DNA of 64,000 bases from Chryseolinea sp. H1M3-3 (lineage in GTDB: Bacteria > Bacteroidota > Bacteroidia > Cytophagales > Cyclobacteriaceae). The stretch lies in the NCBI RefSeq assembly GCF_029360725.1, contig NZ_JARKMY010000001.1, positions 1,364,001 through 1,428,000 of the forward strand, given 5' to 3'. Both the position numbers and the translations under genes were made by a program. The notes under the pieces were generated by a model. It did not search any database. It saw only the letters and a list, made by a program, of their open reading frames with translations, and was not told the DNA's origin. Positions 1-9,064 of this stretch are shown here, in pieces; positions within the stretch are counted from its first letter, which is position 1, and every line of letters starts with the position of its first letter.

Positions 1-198
1 GGCCTGGGCGAAAAACAGCAGGCCATTCAGAAACTTTCTGCCATGGCTCAAAAAATTGAAAAGTCTTTTGTGCCCAATCCATTCTTTGACGAAGTATTAG
101 CCACAGAAAGAGACAATTCATACAAATACGATGGCATGACCGTTATGGGAAAGGCACAGCCACCGAAATTAAAAAATCAGCAATTGAAACTTTTTTAA
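1..198 (+). CDS. 3' end of an unidentified protein with a C-terminal clamp-binding-like motif
   Basis: This is the last 65 codons of a gene that starts outside the window; reading frame 1 is open from the first base to TAA at 196-198. The visible part is charged, has no membrane segment, and I do not recognise its family. The extreme C-terminus reads QQLKLF, which resembles the QL[SD]LF-type peptide that binds the DNA sliding clamp in polymerases and repair proteins. That makes a DNA repair or replication protein possible, but a six-residue match can be chance. The gene upstream is needed to decide. Confidence 0.6.
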   Translation, partial: GLGEKQQAIQKLSAMAQKIEKSFVPNPFFDEVLATERDNSYKYDGMTVMGKAQPPKLKNQQLKLF

Positions 199-222
199 TT
201 TTCACCAGACCGCGGCATGTGG

Positions 223-939
223 TCAGTATTTGGTGCTGAACAAAACATTAACTTTCGTGTAGTATACCGTTGTAATCCCTTCAAAGCCAGAATCCGTCCC
301 TACCAACAGCCATAGTTCGCCGTCATTATTACTCTGTGCAATATACGGTTGTGACGAGGGAGACGCATTACTTCTTGATATCAAGGTATACTCTGAGGTA
401 GAGGATGGTATCGCGATATCGCCAAGAACAATGGCGTTAACTCCTGGCATACTTTGATTGCCTTTATCTACATTCAGCACATAACGATTATCTTCAATCA
501 TTTTTTTTGGCTCAATTTGACTTGCGCCTGCCTTTATATAGACACTCTCACCAGGTGAACCTCCAGCACCAACGGATCCATAAGGTGTGTTTGAAGCTAA
601 CTCTACTTCAAAGACCAGATTGTAAGACGTATTCGGCATCAACCCTGTGATTTTCTTTTTTATGAACATAAATAGATCATCGCTGTGGTTATTGCCAGAA
701 AGCATTATTGATTTACGAAAACCTAGATTTGGAGGTAAATGAGTATATGCAACTTGTAATTCATAGAAAGAGGAATCGGTTGGTAGCGCGGGCAAATCCG
801 CGAAGTCAGCTTCCCATCCACTTTGCGAATGATTGAAATCGAATGAAATTGAAAAAACGGCAATTTCCGGATGGTTATCAGGAAATGAACAGCTGCTCAA
901 AAAAATCAAGCCAATGAACAAAAGAGTTCTGCAACACAT
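223..939 (-). CDS. Secreted lipoprotein of unknown function
   Basis: A 238-residue protein with an N-terminal hydrophobic segment ending in SSC (Cys at about residue 16), a good lipobox, so it is probably lipid-anchored in the envelope. The mature part is rich in beta-type sequence: FDF near residue 33, a GNNHSDDLFMFIKKK stretch near 83-97, a Gly-rich VGAGGSPGE segment near 123-131, and GELWLLVGTDSGFEG near the end. The pattern resembles single-domain, carbohydrate-module-like lipoproteins that are common in Bacteroidota, but no enzyme motif is visible. It converges on the truncated gene at the window start, with 24 bases between them. Confidence 0.7.
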   Translation of the reverse strand: MCCRTLLFIGLIFLSSCSFPDNHPEIAVFSISFDFNHSQSGWEADFADLPALPTDSSFYELQVAYTHLPPNLGFRKSIMLSGNNHSDDLFMFIKKKITGLMPNTSYNLVFEVELASNTPYGSVGAGGSPGESVYIKAGASQIEPKKMIEDNRYVLNVDKGNQSMPGVNAIVLGDIAIPSSTSEYTLISRSNASPSSQPYIAQSNNDGELWLLVGTDSGFEGITTVYYTKVNVLFSTKY

Positions 940-1067
940 AGTGCCAATGCAATTTTCAACATTTTAGACACGAATGCTTCAGCGAAAGTTGGAACTTGAT
1001 CCCGTTTTTGTAAACGCCGACATTATAAAATGCAACGTCGAAAAATATATTTAAGGTACATACGTCT

Positions 1068-3488
1068 TTGAAAACGGAACCTCTTACTATTTCTTTCGTT
1101 GACTCCTTTAAACAAATACAGATGGACGTTTTTACTCATAATAAGTTTCCCTTTCCTTCCACTCTTAACCTCCGGTTACTTCTTGAGTACTGGGAGAAAA
1201 GCATCGTGCAGGAAAATGTGCCCGGGTTTGCTCAAGGTCTTTTGCAGGCGATCAAGAATGCGCCTGAATTGAGGGAGCCCATTCATGACCTGTCGGTGCT
1301 TGAGAAGCATCGAAGTTTAATCAATTTTTTACTGACGGCGGTTATTCCATCTGCTAATCAGGAAACAGAAATTTCGGCGGCAATCTTTCCTTTTCAATTT
1401 ACTGCATTATACAGCACACAGGCATTTAAAAAAACACTGGATTTAAATGATGTCGAAAATTGTGTCAGAACCAATCTGCCGAACAACAGGATGATTTTAG
1501 GCAAAACTGTTAAGGCATGTTTGATGATTCTCGAGAAATTCTACGGAGTAAAAGTCGGTTTGGAAAAACCAGTACATTTTACGGTACGCAATCCTCAAAC
1601 AGGACTTGACAAAGTTTATCGCGTTGAAAATAACCATCAGTTTTGTGAAATAATTGCAAAAGGGAAAATAAATCCGATTGAAAAACACGTCATTAAATTT
1701 TTGACGGAGAAGATGTATGACCTCGATCTTTGGATGCAATACATCAAACCTGAAGACTTCGAGTTTCAAGGATTTATGGTTATGCGACTTGTGGACGTAA
1801 CTGAACAAGAAATGTTGTCGTCCATAAAATATGACCTGTTGAAAAAAAATGCAGTTGAAGAGCAAGAAAGTTTTAACACCATTCAGCATAAACTGCGCTC
1901 ACTCTTTGGCATTCAGGAAATTAAACTGGGGCTTGCATATTGCGATACAGCCAATAATCTAATCGTTACTAATTCAGCTTCGGATGGGTGGAGAAGCCTG
2001 ATTGAGCAAACGGTAAACAGTACGCCTTGTAATGACTTCACAGGTTCAGTTTATGAAAGAAGCTGGACTGAAAAGCGTTACATCACAGTAGAAAACTTAG
2101 AGGAGTATCCGTTTCGCTCAAAGATCGAAGAAGCATTGTTGAGCAATGGCATTAAGAATGTTTTGCTCGCCCCATTAATTGATGGTGAAGAAACTATTGG
2201 GATGCTGGAACTTGCAACACCCACTCCGGGCCGATTGGATGCTATCAGTGCACATAAGGTGGAAAATGTTTTGCCCATGTTTACGGCGGCGGTGAAACGG
2301 GTAAAAGAAGAAATGGCGACTGAAGTAAGAGCGATTATTCAAGAAGAATGTACCGCAATTCATCCTAGTGTTCAGTGGCGCTTTTTTGAAGCTGGCATGA
2401 ATCTATTGAATAAAAGAAGGTTGGATGCAAAAGCTTTAATGGAGGAAATTGTCTTCAAAGATGTTTATCCGCTATATGGCATGTCGGATGTACGCAATTC
2501 CTCTATTGAACGAAACTCAGCAATTCAAAAAGATCTACAGCAAAATTTAAAGTTAGCAAAGGGACTTCTTCAAGAGATTTATGATAGCAAAAAATTTCCT
2601 TTAGTGGAGGAAGTGATTTTCAAAACAGATGACCAGCTCAAGAAAATTAATCGCGGACTTGCGTCGGGTGACGAAAGCAATGTGTTGGATTTCTTAAAAA
2701 CGGAAATCAATCCCCTAATCGAACAGTTTGAGGACGATGACATGTTGAAAATACTAATTGACAATTATCGGCAACATCTGGATCCGCAGTTTGGTGTGGT
2801 TTACAAAAGAAGAAAGTCTTTTGAAAAAAGTCTGGCAATGATTAATCAGACAATAGCTACGCACCTTGATGAAGCAGAATCGGAAGCGCAAAAAATGTTT
2901 CCGCACTATTTCGAAAAATATAAAACCGATGGGGTCGAATTCACATTGTACATAGGAAGTTCATTGGTGAGACAGCAAACATTCGATGCTTTCCATCTTC
3001 GAAATTTTCACCTTTGGCAATTGCTGACAATGATTGGCATCCATCAAAAAATCCAGGCGTTAAAACCAACATTGGCAAACGACTTAGATATTACACAATT
3101 AATTTTGGTACATGATCAGCCGATTTCAATCCGTTTTAGGCCCGACGAAAAACAATTTGATGTCGATGGTGCTTATGACATTAGGTATGAGATTGTAAAA
3201 AAGAGGATTGATAAGGCTTACATCAAAAATACAGGAGAACGTTTGACACAACCTGGTAAAATAGCCATTGTTTATAATCAGAGTAAAGTTGAAGAAGAAT
3301 ACAAACGCTACTTCAGGTATTTGGTCGGTAAGAAATTAGTTACTGGCAAACTAGAAACACTTGAGTTGGAAGAGTTGCCTGGAGCAAATGGACTCAGGGC
3401 TTTAAGGATGCAAATTGGGACTGATTCAAATGTGTCGAGCCAGGAAAACTTGTTGAAGGACGTTCAAGATGTTCTGGCCCTTCAATAA
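1068..3488 (+). CDS. Large GAF-domain protein
   Basis: An 806-residue cytoplasmic protein with no signal peptide or membrane segment. Residues about 275-410 have the pattern of a GAF domain (LGLAYCDTANNLIV, then LLAPLIDGEETIGMLELATP), a small-molecule or signal-sensing fold. The flanks are mostly helical and charged, and I see no histidine kinase, GGDEF or phosphatase motif, so the output is unknown. The listed start is TTG at 1068, with AAGG at 1053-1056 upstream; the first ATG in frame is at codon 20. Long GAF proteins of this shape seem to be a Bacteroidota type, but this is from memory. It stands alone, 41 bases before a small lipoprotein gene. Confidence 0.75.
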   Translation: MKTEPLTISFVDSFKQIQMDVFTHNKFPFPSTLNLRLLLEYWEKSIVQENVPGFAQGLLQAIKNAPELREPIHDLSVLEKHRSLINFLLTAVIPSANQETEISAAIFPFQFTALYSTQAFKKTLDLNDVENCVRTNLPNNRMILGKTVKACLMILEKFYGVKVGLEKPVHFTVRNPQTGLDKVYRVENNHQFCEIIAKGKINPIEKHVIKFLTEKMYDLDLWMQYIKPEDFEFQGFMVMRLVDVTEQEMLSSIKYDLLKKNAVEEQESFNTIQHKLRSLFGIQEIKLGLAYCDTANNLIVTNSASDGWRSLIEQTVNSTPCNDFTGSVYERSWTEKRYITVENLEEYPFRSKIEEALLSNGIKNVLLAPLIDGEETIGMLELATPTPGRLDAISAHKVENVLPMFTAAVKRVKEEMATEVRAIIQEECTAIHPSVQWRFFEAGMNLLNKRRLDAKALMEEIVFKDVYPLYGMSDVRNSSIERNSAIQKDLQQNLKLAKGLLQEIYDSKKFPLVEEVIFKTDDQLKKINRGLASGDESNVLDFLKTEINPLIEQFEDDDMLKILIDNYRQHLDPQFGVVYKRRKSFEKSLAMINQTIATHLDEAESEAQKMFPHYFEKYKTDGVEFTLYIGSSLVRQQTFDAFHLRNFHLWQLLTMIGIHQKIQALKPTLANDLDITQLILVHDQPISIRFRPDEKQFDVDGAYDIRYEIVKKRIDKAYIKNTGERLTQPGKIAIVYNQSKVEEEYKRYFRYLVGKKLVTGKLETLELEELPGANGLRALRMQIGTDSNVSSQENLLKDVQDVLALQ

Positions 3489-3529
3489 CATGAGTCATAA
3501 GATTCCCTATCTTAGCTGTACAAGCGCTT

Positions 3530-4054
3530 ATGTACAAGCTATTCATTACCATTCTGGCCTCACTGTTGATTTGCTGTAAGGAGGTTTCGTACAAAGAACC
3601 ACAGCCTAAGGGCAGGTCCGCGCTTTCGGAAATACCCGCCGAGCTACGCGGCAACTATTTGATTATGGAGGAAGACGGCACAAGTAAGGACACGCTCATT
3701 GTCACAAGAACAGGATACCATGTAACAAATGACTCTACCAGAGCTGAACTGGGAGATAGTTTAGTTTTAAAAAGATATAAGGGCTACTATTTTTTTAACG
3801 ACAACCACAAACCTGAATGGCTTTTGAGAATTGTTAAAAAAGAAAAGAATGGAAACCTGTCGTACATGTTGATGGATCGCGGTGACAAAAGTTTTAATGA
3901 TTTTCTTTTCAAACTGAATAAGGAAATTGAGATTGATTCCTTTGAAGTAAATAATGAAAAACTCTATCAAATTGATCCATCTCCTAAACAATTGGTTGGG
4001 CTTATTAGGAAAGGATACTTCAAAAAAACCATTACACTTCAAAAGTTAAAGTGA
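3530..4054 (+). CDS. Small lipoprotein, function unknown
   Basis: A 174-residue protein. The N-terminus is a short signal peptide with a Cys-Cys pair (LLICC) at residues 15-16, fitting a lipobox, so the mature protein is probably anchored to a membrane. The rest contains two beta-rich stretches and many Lys, Asp and Tyr residues, without a recognised catalytic motif. It follows the GAF-protein gene after 41 bases and might be co-transcribed with it. I do not recognise the family. Confidence 0.65.
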   Translation: MYKLFITILASLLICCKEVSYKEPQPKGRSALSEIPAELRGNYLIMEEDGTSKDTLIVTRTGYHVTNDSTRAELGDSLVLKRYKGYYFFNDNHKPEWLLRIVKKEKNGNLSYMLMDRGDKSFNDFLFKLNKEIEIDSFEVNNEKLYQIDPSPKQLVGLIRKGYFKKTITLQKLK

Positions 4055-4139
4055 TGCCGAAATTCCCCTGTTAAACTAGGCGGGATTTTTAGTGGCGCCT
4101 TGTTCAAAAAATTTCTGACGCAGTCTTTGGAATAAAGTT

Positions 4140-4826
4140 CTATTCGTTAGCGATGAATGGCGACGTCTGCTGATGTAATTGGATTGCTTTACGAGAAAGA
4201 ACAAAACCTATTATTAAAGATACTACCGCCCCAGTCCAGATACCTGGAACATATGAAATGAACAAGAAGTAATCATAAGAACCATGAAAAATGGCCGCGC
4301 TAAGCAACGCAATGAGACTAAAATAAAATACACGACGGTGTGTAAATTTCGCTTTTCCAAGAAAGAAGCCCATTAAGATGGCGAAGGTAGCATGTGCCGG
4401 GACTGCCGTAAACATACGCATGATTCCGGTAGCCACACCGTATTGATATACGTACAATACATTTTCTAAGGTTGCGAACCCCATACTCACCATAACTGCG
4501 TATACAATGCCATCAAACGGTTCATTAAAATTCTTATTATAAAAAAGAATAAATCGAACAAAGAAGAATTTGCTGAACTCTTCGACTAGGGCGACTTTAA
4601 AAAACGCATTCCAAAATTGATGAACCACGTCATCTTCTTTTATTAAAATTAAAGCGTTAACCGGCCAACTAATAAATAATGTAAGTAAAGTACTCAGTCC
4701 GCCGTAAAGAAAGCTGATCATCAACAAGCTGAGAGGTTCGCGTTCATGCTTATCCTTCAAATAGATGTATAGCATTATGGCTGCGCCAGGAGCAAGGGCT
4801 AATGCAAATAAACTAAGAGCATCCAT
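4140..4826 (-). CDS. PrsW-family intramembrane metalloprotease
   Basis: A polytopic membrane protein of 228 residues with about seven hydrophobic segments. It carries the PrsW/CAAX-protease-like signature set: VEEFSKF (the paired glutamates) in one helix, DGIVYAVMVSMGFATLEN in the next, AVPAHA, and HGSYDYF near the end. The Glu and His residues are the expected metal and catalytic positions. In Bacillus PrsW starts regulated proteolysis of an anti-sigma factor; the substrate here is unknown and no anti-sigma gene is next to it. I chose the ATG at 4826 over a TTG seven codons upstream because it begins directly at the first membrane helix. Confidence 0.85.
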   Translation of the reverse strand: MDALSLFALALAPGAAIMLYIYLKDKHEREPLSLLMISFLYGGLSTLLTLFISWPVNALILIKEDDVVHQFWNAFFKVALVEEFSKFFFVRFILFYNKNFNEPFDGIVYAVMVSMGFATLENVLYVYQYGVATGIMRMFTAVPAHATFAILMGFFLGKAKFTHRRVFYFSLIALLSAAIFHGSYDYFLFISYVPGIWTGAVVSLIIGFVLSRKAIQLHQQTSPFIANE

Positions 4827-4882
4827 GAAGACAATTTGACGACTCAAGGTAGTGGATAATCGTCAGCTTCCGAAAGCATGTA

Positions 4883-5422
4883 CTACTCAATTACATTCTC
4901 AATTTCATCCATTTTATCCTCGCTGTATTTGCCCAGCGTAGCATGAACTATTTTGCCGGCGGGGTCCAAAACAAAGAAATAGGGCACATCTTTTTTGTCA
5001 AATTCAAGCGACTCTTTATAGGTCTTTAACTCCCCTTTATAAAAAAGGACATATGGCAATAACTGCGGATCAATATTTTTTAATGCTTTGCGTTTGGCGG
5101 TTCCCGTAGCTGCTGCGTTGATACCGGTAAACATGGGGATAAAATACACATTAACATCGTAGCCAAAACCAGACATAAGGCCTTTTGTCTTTTGAATGTA
5201 TTTTTCAAACACAGGCTGAAACCACGAATTTAAATCATCTTCTGATTTTTTTGAATAAGCTAATCCGAGCAATGTGTATTTGCCTTTCGTATCCTGTGGC
5301 AGATTGATTTTCTTATCTTCTACGGTTTCTGCCTCCATGACTGGAAACATCTTTCCAGTCACCTGAGCCGTTGTACTCAACGACAAAAAAATTCCAAATG
5401 TCAACACCATTAGTTTTTTCAT
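4883..5422 (-). CDS. Secreted thioredoxin-fold protein without the CXXC active site
   Basis: A 179-residue protein with a typical signal peptide (cleavage near TTAQ-V, about residue 19). The mature domain has the order of a thioredoxin/peroxiredoxin-like fold: KYTLLGLAYSKK where a redox protein would have its CXXC, PYVLFYKG, then VPYFFVLDPAGKIVHATLGKYSE near the C-terminus with the usual Pro-Tyr loop. The mature part contains no cysteine, so it cannot act as a disulfide oxidoreductase. It may be a chaperone-like or assembly factor. It lies 56 bases upstream of the PrsW-like gene on the same strand. Confidence 0.7.
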   Translation of the reverse strand: MKKLMVLTFGIFLSLSTTAQVTGKMFPVMEAETVEDKKINLPQDTKGKYTLLGLAYSKKSEDDLNSWFQPVFEKYIQKTKGLMSGFGYDVNVYFIPMFTGINAAATGTAKRKALKNIDPQLLPYVLFYKGELKTYKESLEFDKKDVPYFFVLDPAGKIVHATLGKYSEDKMDEIENVIE

Positions 5423-5561
5423 AACCCTTCACGTTTATGCTCCAAGTTACGAAAACGATGCCAGAAAGGGGCCGAACTGTATGTGTGGTTAATGATTCAG
5501 AAGTTATAAAGCCGTGGCAATAGTTGAACTGCATTTTATACCTTTAACCATTCTGATTATC

Positions 5562-6290
5562 ATGAAACCCAAAGATCATTATGACAATCATTTGGGAAAT
5601 TTTTATTCCTGGATGGTGGGTAATTTCGAGGAGAAGCAAAAAGAACAGGAGAATTTTTTTGCTGAACAGTCCTTAGCGGTCAAGAACTATAAAATTGCTT
5701 TTGATCTAGGCGCTGGTCATGGCCTGCAAAGCATTTCTCTGGCCCATCTAGGCTATGACGTTCGAGCCGTAGATTTCAGTAAGCAGCTTTTGGATGAGCT
5801 GAATATCCGAAAGGAACATTTAAACATTAAGACGATCAATGATGATATTCTCAGCTTTTTAAAGCGAACTTCTGAAAAAGCTGAACTTATTGTATGCATG
5901 GGCGATACGCTAACGCATCTTGAAAGTATCGGTGCGCTTGCTGATCTGGTGACAGAAATATCAAAACATTTGGAGCCGGATGGCCACGTGATTTTGTCGT
6001 TTCGTGATTTAACACAGGCGCTTATAGATGAACAAAGATTTATCTTAGTTCAAAGTGATGATTCTAAAATTCTGACTTGCTTTCTTGAATATTTTCCTGA
6101 CTATGTAATGGTTCATGATGTTTTGCATGAAAGACAAAACGGGAAATGGACTCAAAAAGTAAGCGCTTATCCTAAGCTTCGTGTAAATCAAGATATGATT
6201 TCAAAAATGCTTCAGGAAAATAATATTGAATTTGTCAAATCAGAAGTAATTCACAGAATGATTTATCTGACTGGCAAACGAATCTCATGA
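5562..6290 (+). CDS. Class I SAM-dependent methyltransferase
   Basis: A 242-residue soluble enzyme. The glycine-rich SAM-binding loop reads FDLGAGHGLQS at about residues 48-58, followed by the acidic VRAVDFS end of strand 2 and a VCMGDTLTHL segment at motif IV. This is the Rossmann-like methyltransferase fold; the substrate cannot be read from the sequence. The open frame extends 16 codons upstream to an ATG at 5514, but that extension lacks family character, so the ATG at 5562 (Met-Lys-Pro-Lys-Asp) is preferred. It is divergent from the thioredoxin-fold gene and converges on a nitroreductase gene. Confidence 0.85.
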   Translation: MKPKDHYDNHLGNFYSWMVGNFEEKQKEQENFFAEQSLAVKNYKIAFDLGAGHGLQSISLAHLGYDVRAVDFSKQLLDELNIRKEHLNIKTINDDILSFLKRTSEKAELIVCMGDTLTHLESIGALADLVTEISKHLEPDGHVILSFRDLTQALIDEQRFILVQSDDSKILTCFLEYFPDYVMVHDVLHERQNGKWTQKVSAYPKLRVNQDMISKMLQENNIEFVKSEVIHRMIYLTGKRIS

Positions 6291-6305
6291 CCCACAACGG
6301 CATGG

Positions 6306-6896
6306 TTACTTATCTATCCACCTTATCTTTTCTTCAATTGGTTTTCGTTTTCCGTGTGGCATATCTCGATTCGGCATGCCGATGTTAAAAAATCCAAGCA
6401 GTTTATCGTCAGGCCCGAGTCCAAGAAATTCCTTCGCGTCTTCAAAGTATGTAACACCACCAGTACTTAAATAGGCACCCACACCGTATGCCGTTGCCGT
6501 CAGGTACATATTTTGAATGGCGCAAAAAACCGCGCCGATCTCTTCAATCTCAGGTACTGATTTTTTTGGATCGCGCTTCATTCCGACAGCAATTATATGC
6601 GAAGATTGCATCGGCTTGGTGAGAAGATTTTGGTACCGATCTTCCTTAAAACTATTATCATTAGAAGTAACCTTTTTATACACTTCAGCTTGAAATTGAG
6701 CCAATCGTAATAAGCCATCGCCCGTAAAGACAACAAATCTCCATGGCTCAGTTAACTTATGAGTAGGCGCCCAATTGGCGTTTTTTAGCATTTGATTGAC
6801 AATAGCATCGCTAACCCGCTCGCCAGTATATTGTTGTTGATAAACAGACCGGCGCCGCTCGATTACCTCATTAAGCCATTCAGGATTAAAGTTCAT
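6306..6896 (-). CDS. Nitroreductase-family flavoprotein (YdjA-like)
   Basis: A 196-residue protein with the features of the FMN-dependent nitroreductase family: an Arg-Arg-Ser (ERRRSVYQQQY) segment near residue 13 for phosphate binding, NANWAPTHKLTEPWRFVVF near 39-57, a central IGAVFCAIQNMYLTATAYGVGAYLSTGG segment, and LLGFFNIGMP near the end. Length and motifs fit the short YdjA-like subgroup. Expected activity is NAD(P)H-dependent reduction of an unknown electrophile, as a homodimer in the cytoplasm. It is a single gene with no functional neighbour. Confidence 0.85.
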   Translation of the reverse strand: MNFNPEWLNEVIERRRSVYQQQYTGERVSDAIVNQMLKNANWAPTHKLTEPWRFVVFTGDGLLRLAQFQAEVYKKVTSNDNSFKEDRYQNLLTKPMQSSHIIAVGMKRDPKKSVPEIEEIGAVFCAIQNMYLTATAYGVGAYLSTGGVTYFEDAKEFLGLGPDDKLLGFFNIGMPNRDMPHGKRKPIEEKIRWIDK

Positions 6897-6940
6897 TATC
6901 TTTGTTTTTTGGGTAAATTTACTATTATCATTTTTTAATT

Positions 6941-7684
6941 ATGAAAACGTCCCTCCTCTTAATAGCGGTCATAGCCTTGCTTATTTCCTCTTGTGCTCCA
7001 GTATATGTTCCGAATGCCAGAAATGCGCCATTATTTACAAAGGCGGGCGAATTTCAAGGGTCCATTCAGTTTGGTAATGGAATAGATGCGCAAGGTGCGA
7101 TTGCTGTCACCAATCATATTGGGTTGATGGGGAATTTCTCTTATGCCGATAACAAAAGTCCTGATCCGGATGATATAGACGATTATCACCGTCATAAGTT
7201 TTTTGAGGGAGGTATTGGATATTTTGAAAATGAAGGCAAGTGGTGTTATGAAATTTTTGCGGGATATGGAAGAGGCGAGGGATCAAGTTATGACACCTAT
7301 GATTTTTGGAATAATAATACAGGAGATCCTGTTAGAGCCACCGGTAAATTTGAACGATATTTTATCCAGCCGGCGTTTGGATTGAATAAAAAGGTAATGC
7401 ACGTCGCCTTCGTTCCTCGAATCGCTTTGGTTGACTTTAACGAGTTTAGCAGTGATGATGCAATTTCACCTTATATCGCTGATGATGATCCGAAGTTATT
7501 TATAGAACCCGCAGTTGTTGGAAAAGTAAACCTCATGAACAATCATATGTTCTTTACTTTTCAGGCAGGGTTTTCTATACCTGTAACGAAAACTTACTAT
7601 GAATACCGCCCGTTTTATGTTTCAACGGGAATTGGTTTCAGAATTGGCGGACTGAAAAAAGAATCTTCCGAGACTACGAATTAA
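6941..7684 (+). CDS. Lipoprotein with outer-membrane beta-barrel-like domain
   Basis: A 247-residue protein with a clear lipoprotein signal (ISSC, Cys at residue 18). The mature part alternates aromatic and polar residues in short strands (GSIQFGNG, GAIAVTNHIGLMGNFSYA, FEGGIGYFE, YEIFAGYGRG, YFIQPAFGL) and ends FYVSTGIGFRIGG, a pattern of small outer-membrane-type barrels in Bacteroidota. A lipobox on such a barrel is seen in this phylum. The function is unknown. It converges on the amidohydrolase gene with only two bases between stop codons. Confidence 0.7.
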   Translation: MKTSLLLIAVIALLISSCAPVYVPNARNAPLFTKAGEFQGSIQFGNGIDAQGAIAVTNHIGLMGNFSYADNKSPDPDDIDDYHRHKFFEGGIGYFENEGKWCYEIFAGYGRGEGSSYDTYDFWNNNTGDPVRATGKFERYFIQPAFGLNKKVMHVAFVPRIALVDFNEFSSDDAISPYIADDDPKLFIEPAVVGKVNLMNNHMFFTFQAGFSIPVTKTYYEYRPFYVSTGIGFRIGGLKKESSETTN

Positions 7685-7686
7685 TC

Positions 7687-8793
7687 TTACTTAGGAAACT
7701 GACTCGCGTCAATGTTTGGAATCACCTTCAAAGCGTTTTTGTAGTAAATCTTTTTCAAAACATCGTCTGGCAGATCTAAGCCGTACATGCGCCAAAAGGC
7801 ATGGTAGCGCTTGTGGTAAGGAAAGTATTCATCGGCTGTTTCAAGCACCCGAAAATACGTTTGATATTCCTCCGGCACCCATGAATCTTTGCCAAACATA
7901 ACACGGTCCTGATATTTAGTTAAAAATTCGCGAGCCGCCCTTGGTTGTCTTCCCAACTCAGCAATTACAGCACCTATTTCAGTGTACATATTTGGAAACT
8001 GATTCATCAACTCGCCCAGCTTTTTCAAATCACTTCCATACCAACCCAAGTGCGCATTGATAAATTTTGTCTTGGGGTGTTTCTTAAAAATATTGTGCTG
8101 TTCAGCAATGATGGTCTCCCATGATACAGGGTCGTTATCATGTCTTCTGCCCGGGTGGGTTTTCAACTCAAGCCATCGTTCATTATTCTTATCAATAGGT
8201 TGCCAAAACTGCTTTGGATCTGCTGCGTGTATCAACACCGGTATGCCGAGCTGGCCGCATTTTTCCCAGATCGGATCAATGCGGGGATCATCAATGCGGA
8301 TGCGGTCTCCTTTGCTGTCTTTATTGAACATCCCCAGACTTTTATAAATCTTTAGTCCATTTGCACCTTTTTTTACATCGTCCTCCAATTGCTTGACCAT
8401 CCTGCTTTGCCATTCCGGATCGTCGATGCCGCCAAAGTCAACATTCGTAAAAATGATAAAACGTTTGGGAAAGGATTTTTTTACATTCTCCAATGACTTC
8501 TCAAGGTGATCCGTGCTGCCTCTTCCTCTTCCGCTAAGATTGACCATCACGGCCATATTGAGCTTGTCCATTTGAGCGACCAAATCACTCAGGTTTTGGG
8601 AAGTCATTCCAAACTGATGATTATGAACATCGATAAAAGGGAACTTCGCCCGGGTAACATGATGCTCGGGCACAACCAATGTTGAAGGCGGATCATAATC
8701 TTCAAAATCCATCTTCATATCCAGGGGCTTTTCCTGACCGCAAGCATAGATCATGCTCAAGCAAAACGAAGAGGCAAACAATAATCTTTTCAT
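7687..8793 (-). CDS. Amidohydrolase-family (TIM-barrel) lipoprotein
   Basis: A 368-residue enzyme with a lipobox-like signal (IYAC, Cys about residue 18). It shows the metal-dependent amidohydrolase-2 pattern: FIDVHNHQFG (the strand 1 metal-binding His pair, about residue 55), GLKIYKSLG, IPVLIHAADP (His on strand 5), FINAHLGWYG (His on strand 6) and RVMFGKDSW (Asp on strand 8). These are the expected metal ligands, so it is probably active. The family includes hydrolases and decarboxylases acting on carboxylic or aromatic substrates; the substrate is unknown. The lipid anchor puts it outside the cytoplasm. Confidence 0.8.
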   Translation of the reverse strand: MKRLLFASSFCLSMIYACGQEKPLDMKMDFEDYDPPSTLVVPEHHVTRAKFPFIDVHNHQFGMTSQNLSDLVAQMDKLNMAVMVNLSGRGRGSTDHLEKSLENVKKSFPKRFIIFTNVDFGGIDDPEWQSRMVKQLEDDVKKGANGLKIYKSLGMFNKDSKGDRIRIDDPRIDPIWEKCGQLGIPVLIHAADPKQFWQPIDKNNERWLELKTHPGRRHDNDPVSWETIIAEQHNIFKKHPKTKFINAHLGWYGSDLKKLGELMNQFPNMYTEIGAVIAELGRQPRAAREFLTKYQDRVMFGKDSWVPEEYQTYFRVLETADEYFPYHKRYHAFWRMYGLDLPDDVLKKIYYKNALKVIPNIDASQFPK

Positions 8794-9064
8794 AACTGTA
8801 AATATCTTTGAAGATACTTTGAATTATAGAACTGGAATCTAAAATTTTCTGAGTGGAGCATAAGAGTCTTTAAATGGTTAGACTCGCTATTGTTTTTACA
8901 CTAGTCTTTTCGCAGCAAGACAATTGATGGGATAGCCACGTTAATATTATTTATAACTTAGCTTAGAATTTGCACATACAATGAATCGATATAATAGGCA
9001 TGCAGTTGCCTAAATAATTAATATTTAACGGGTCGACTCCAATACACAACAAGTTTGTAAATCC

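Noticed and set aside
4055-4100. Possible terminator after the small lipoprotein gene
   Set aside because: The CCCC/GGCGGG pairing is imperfect and the stem is too weak to support.
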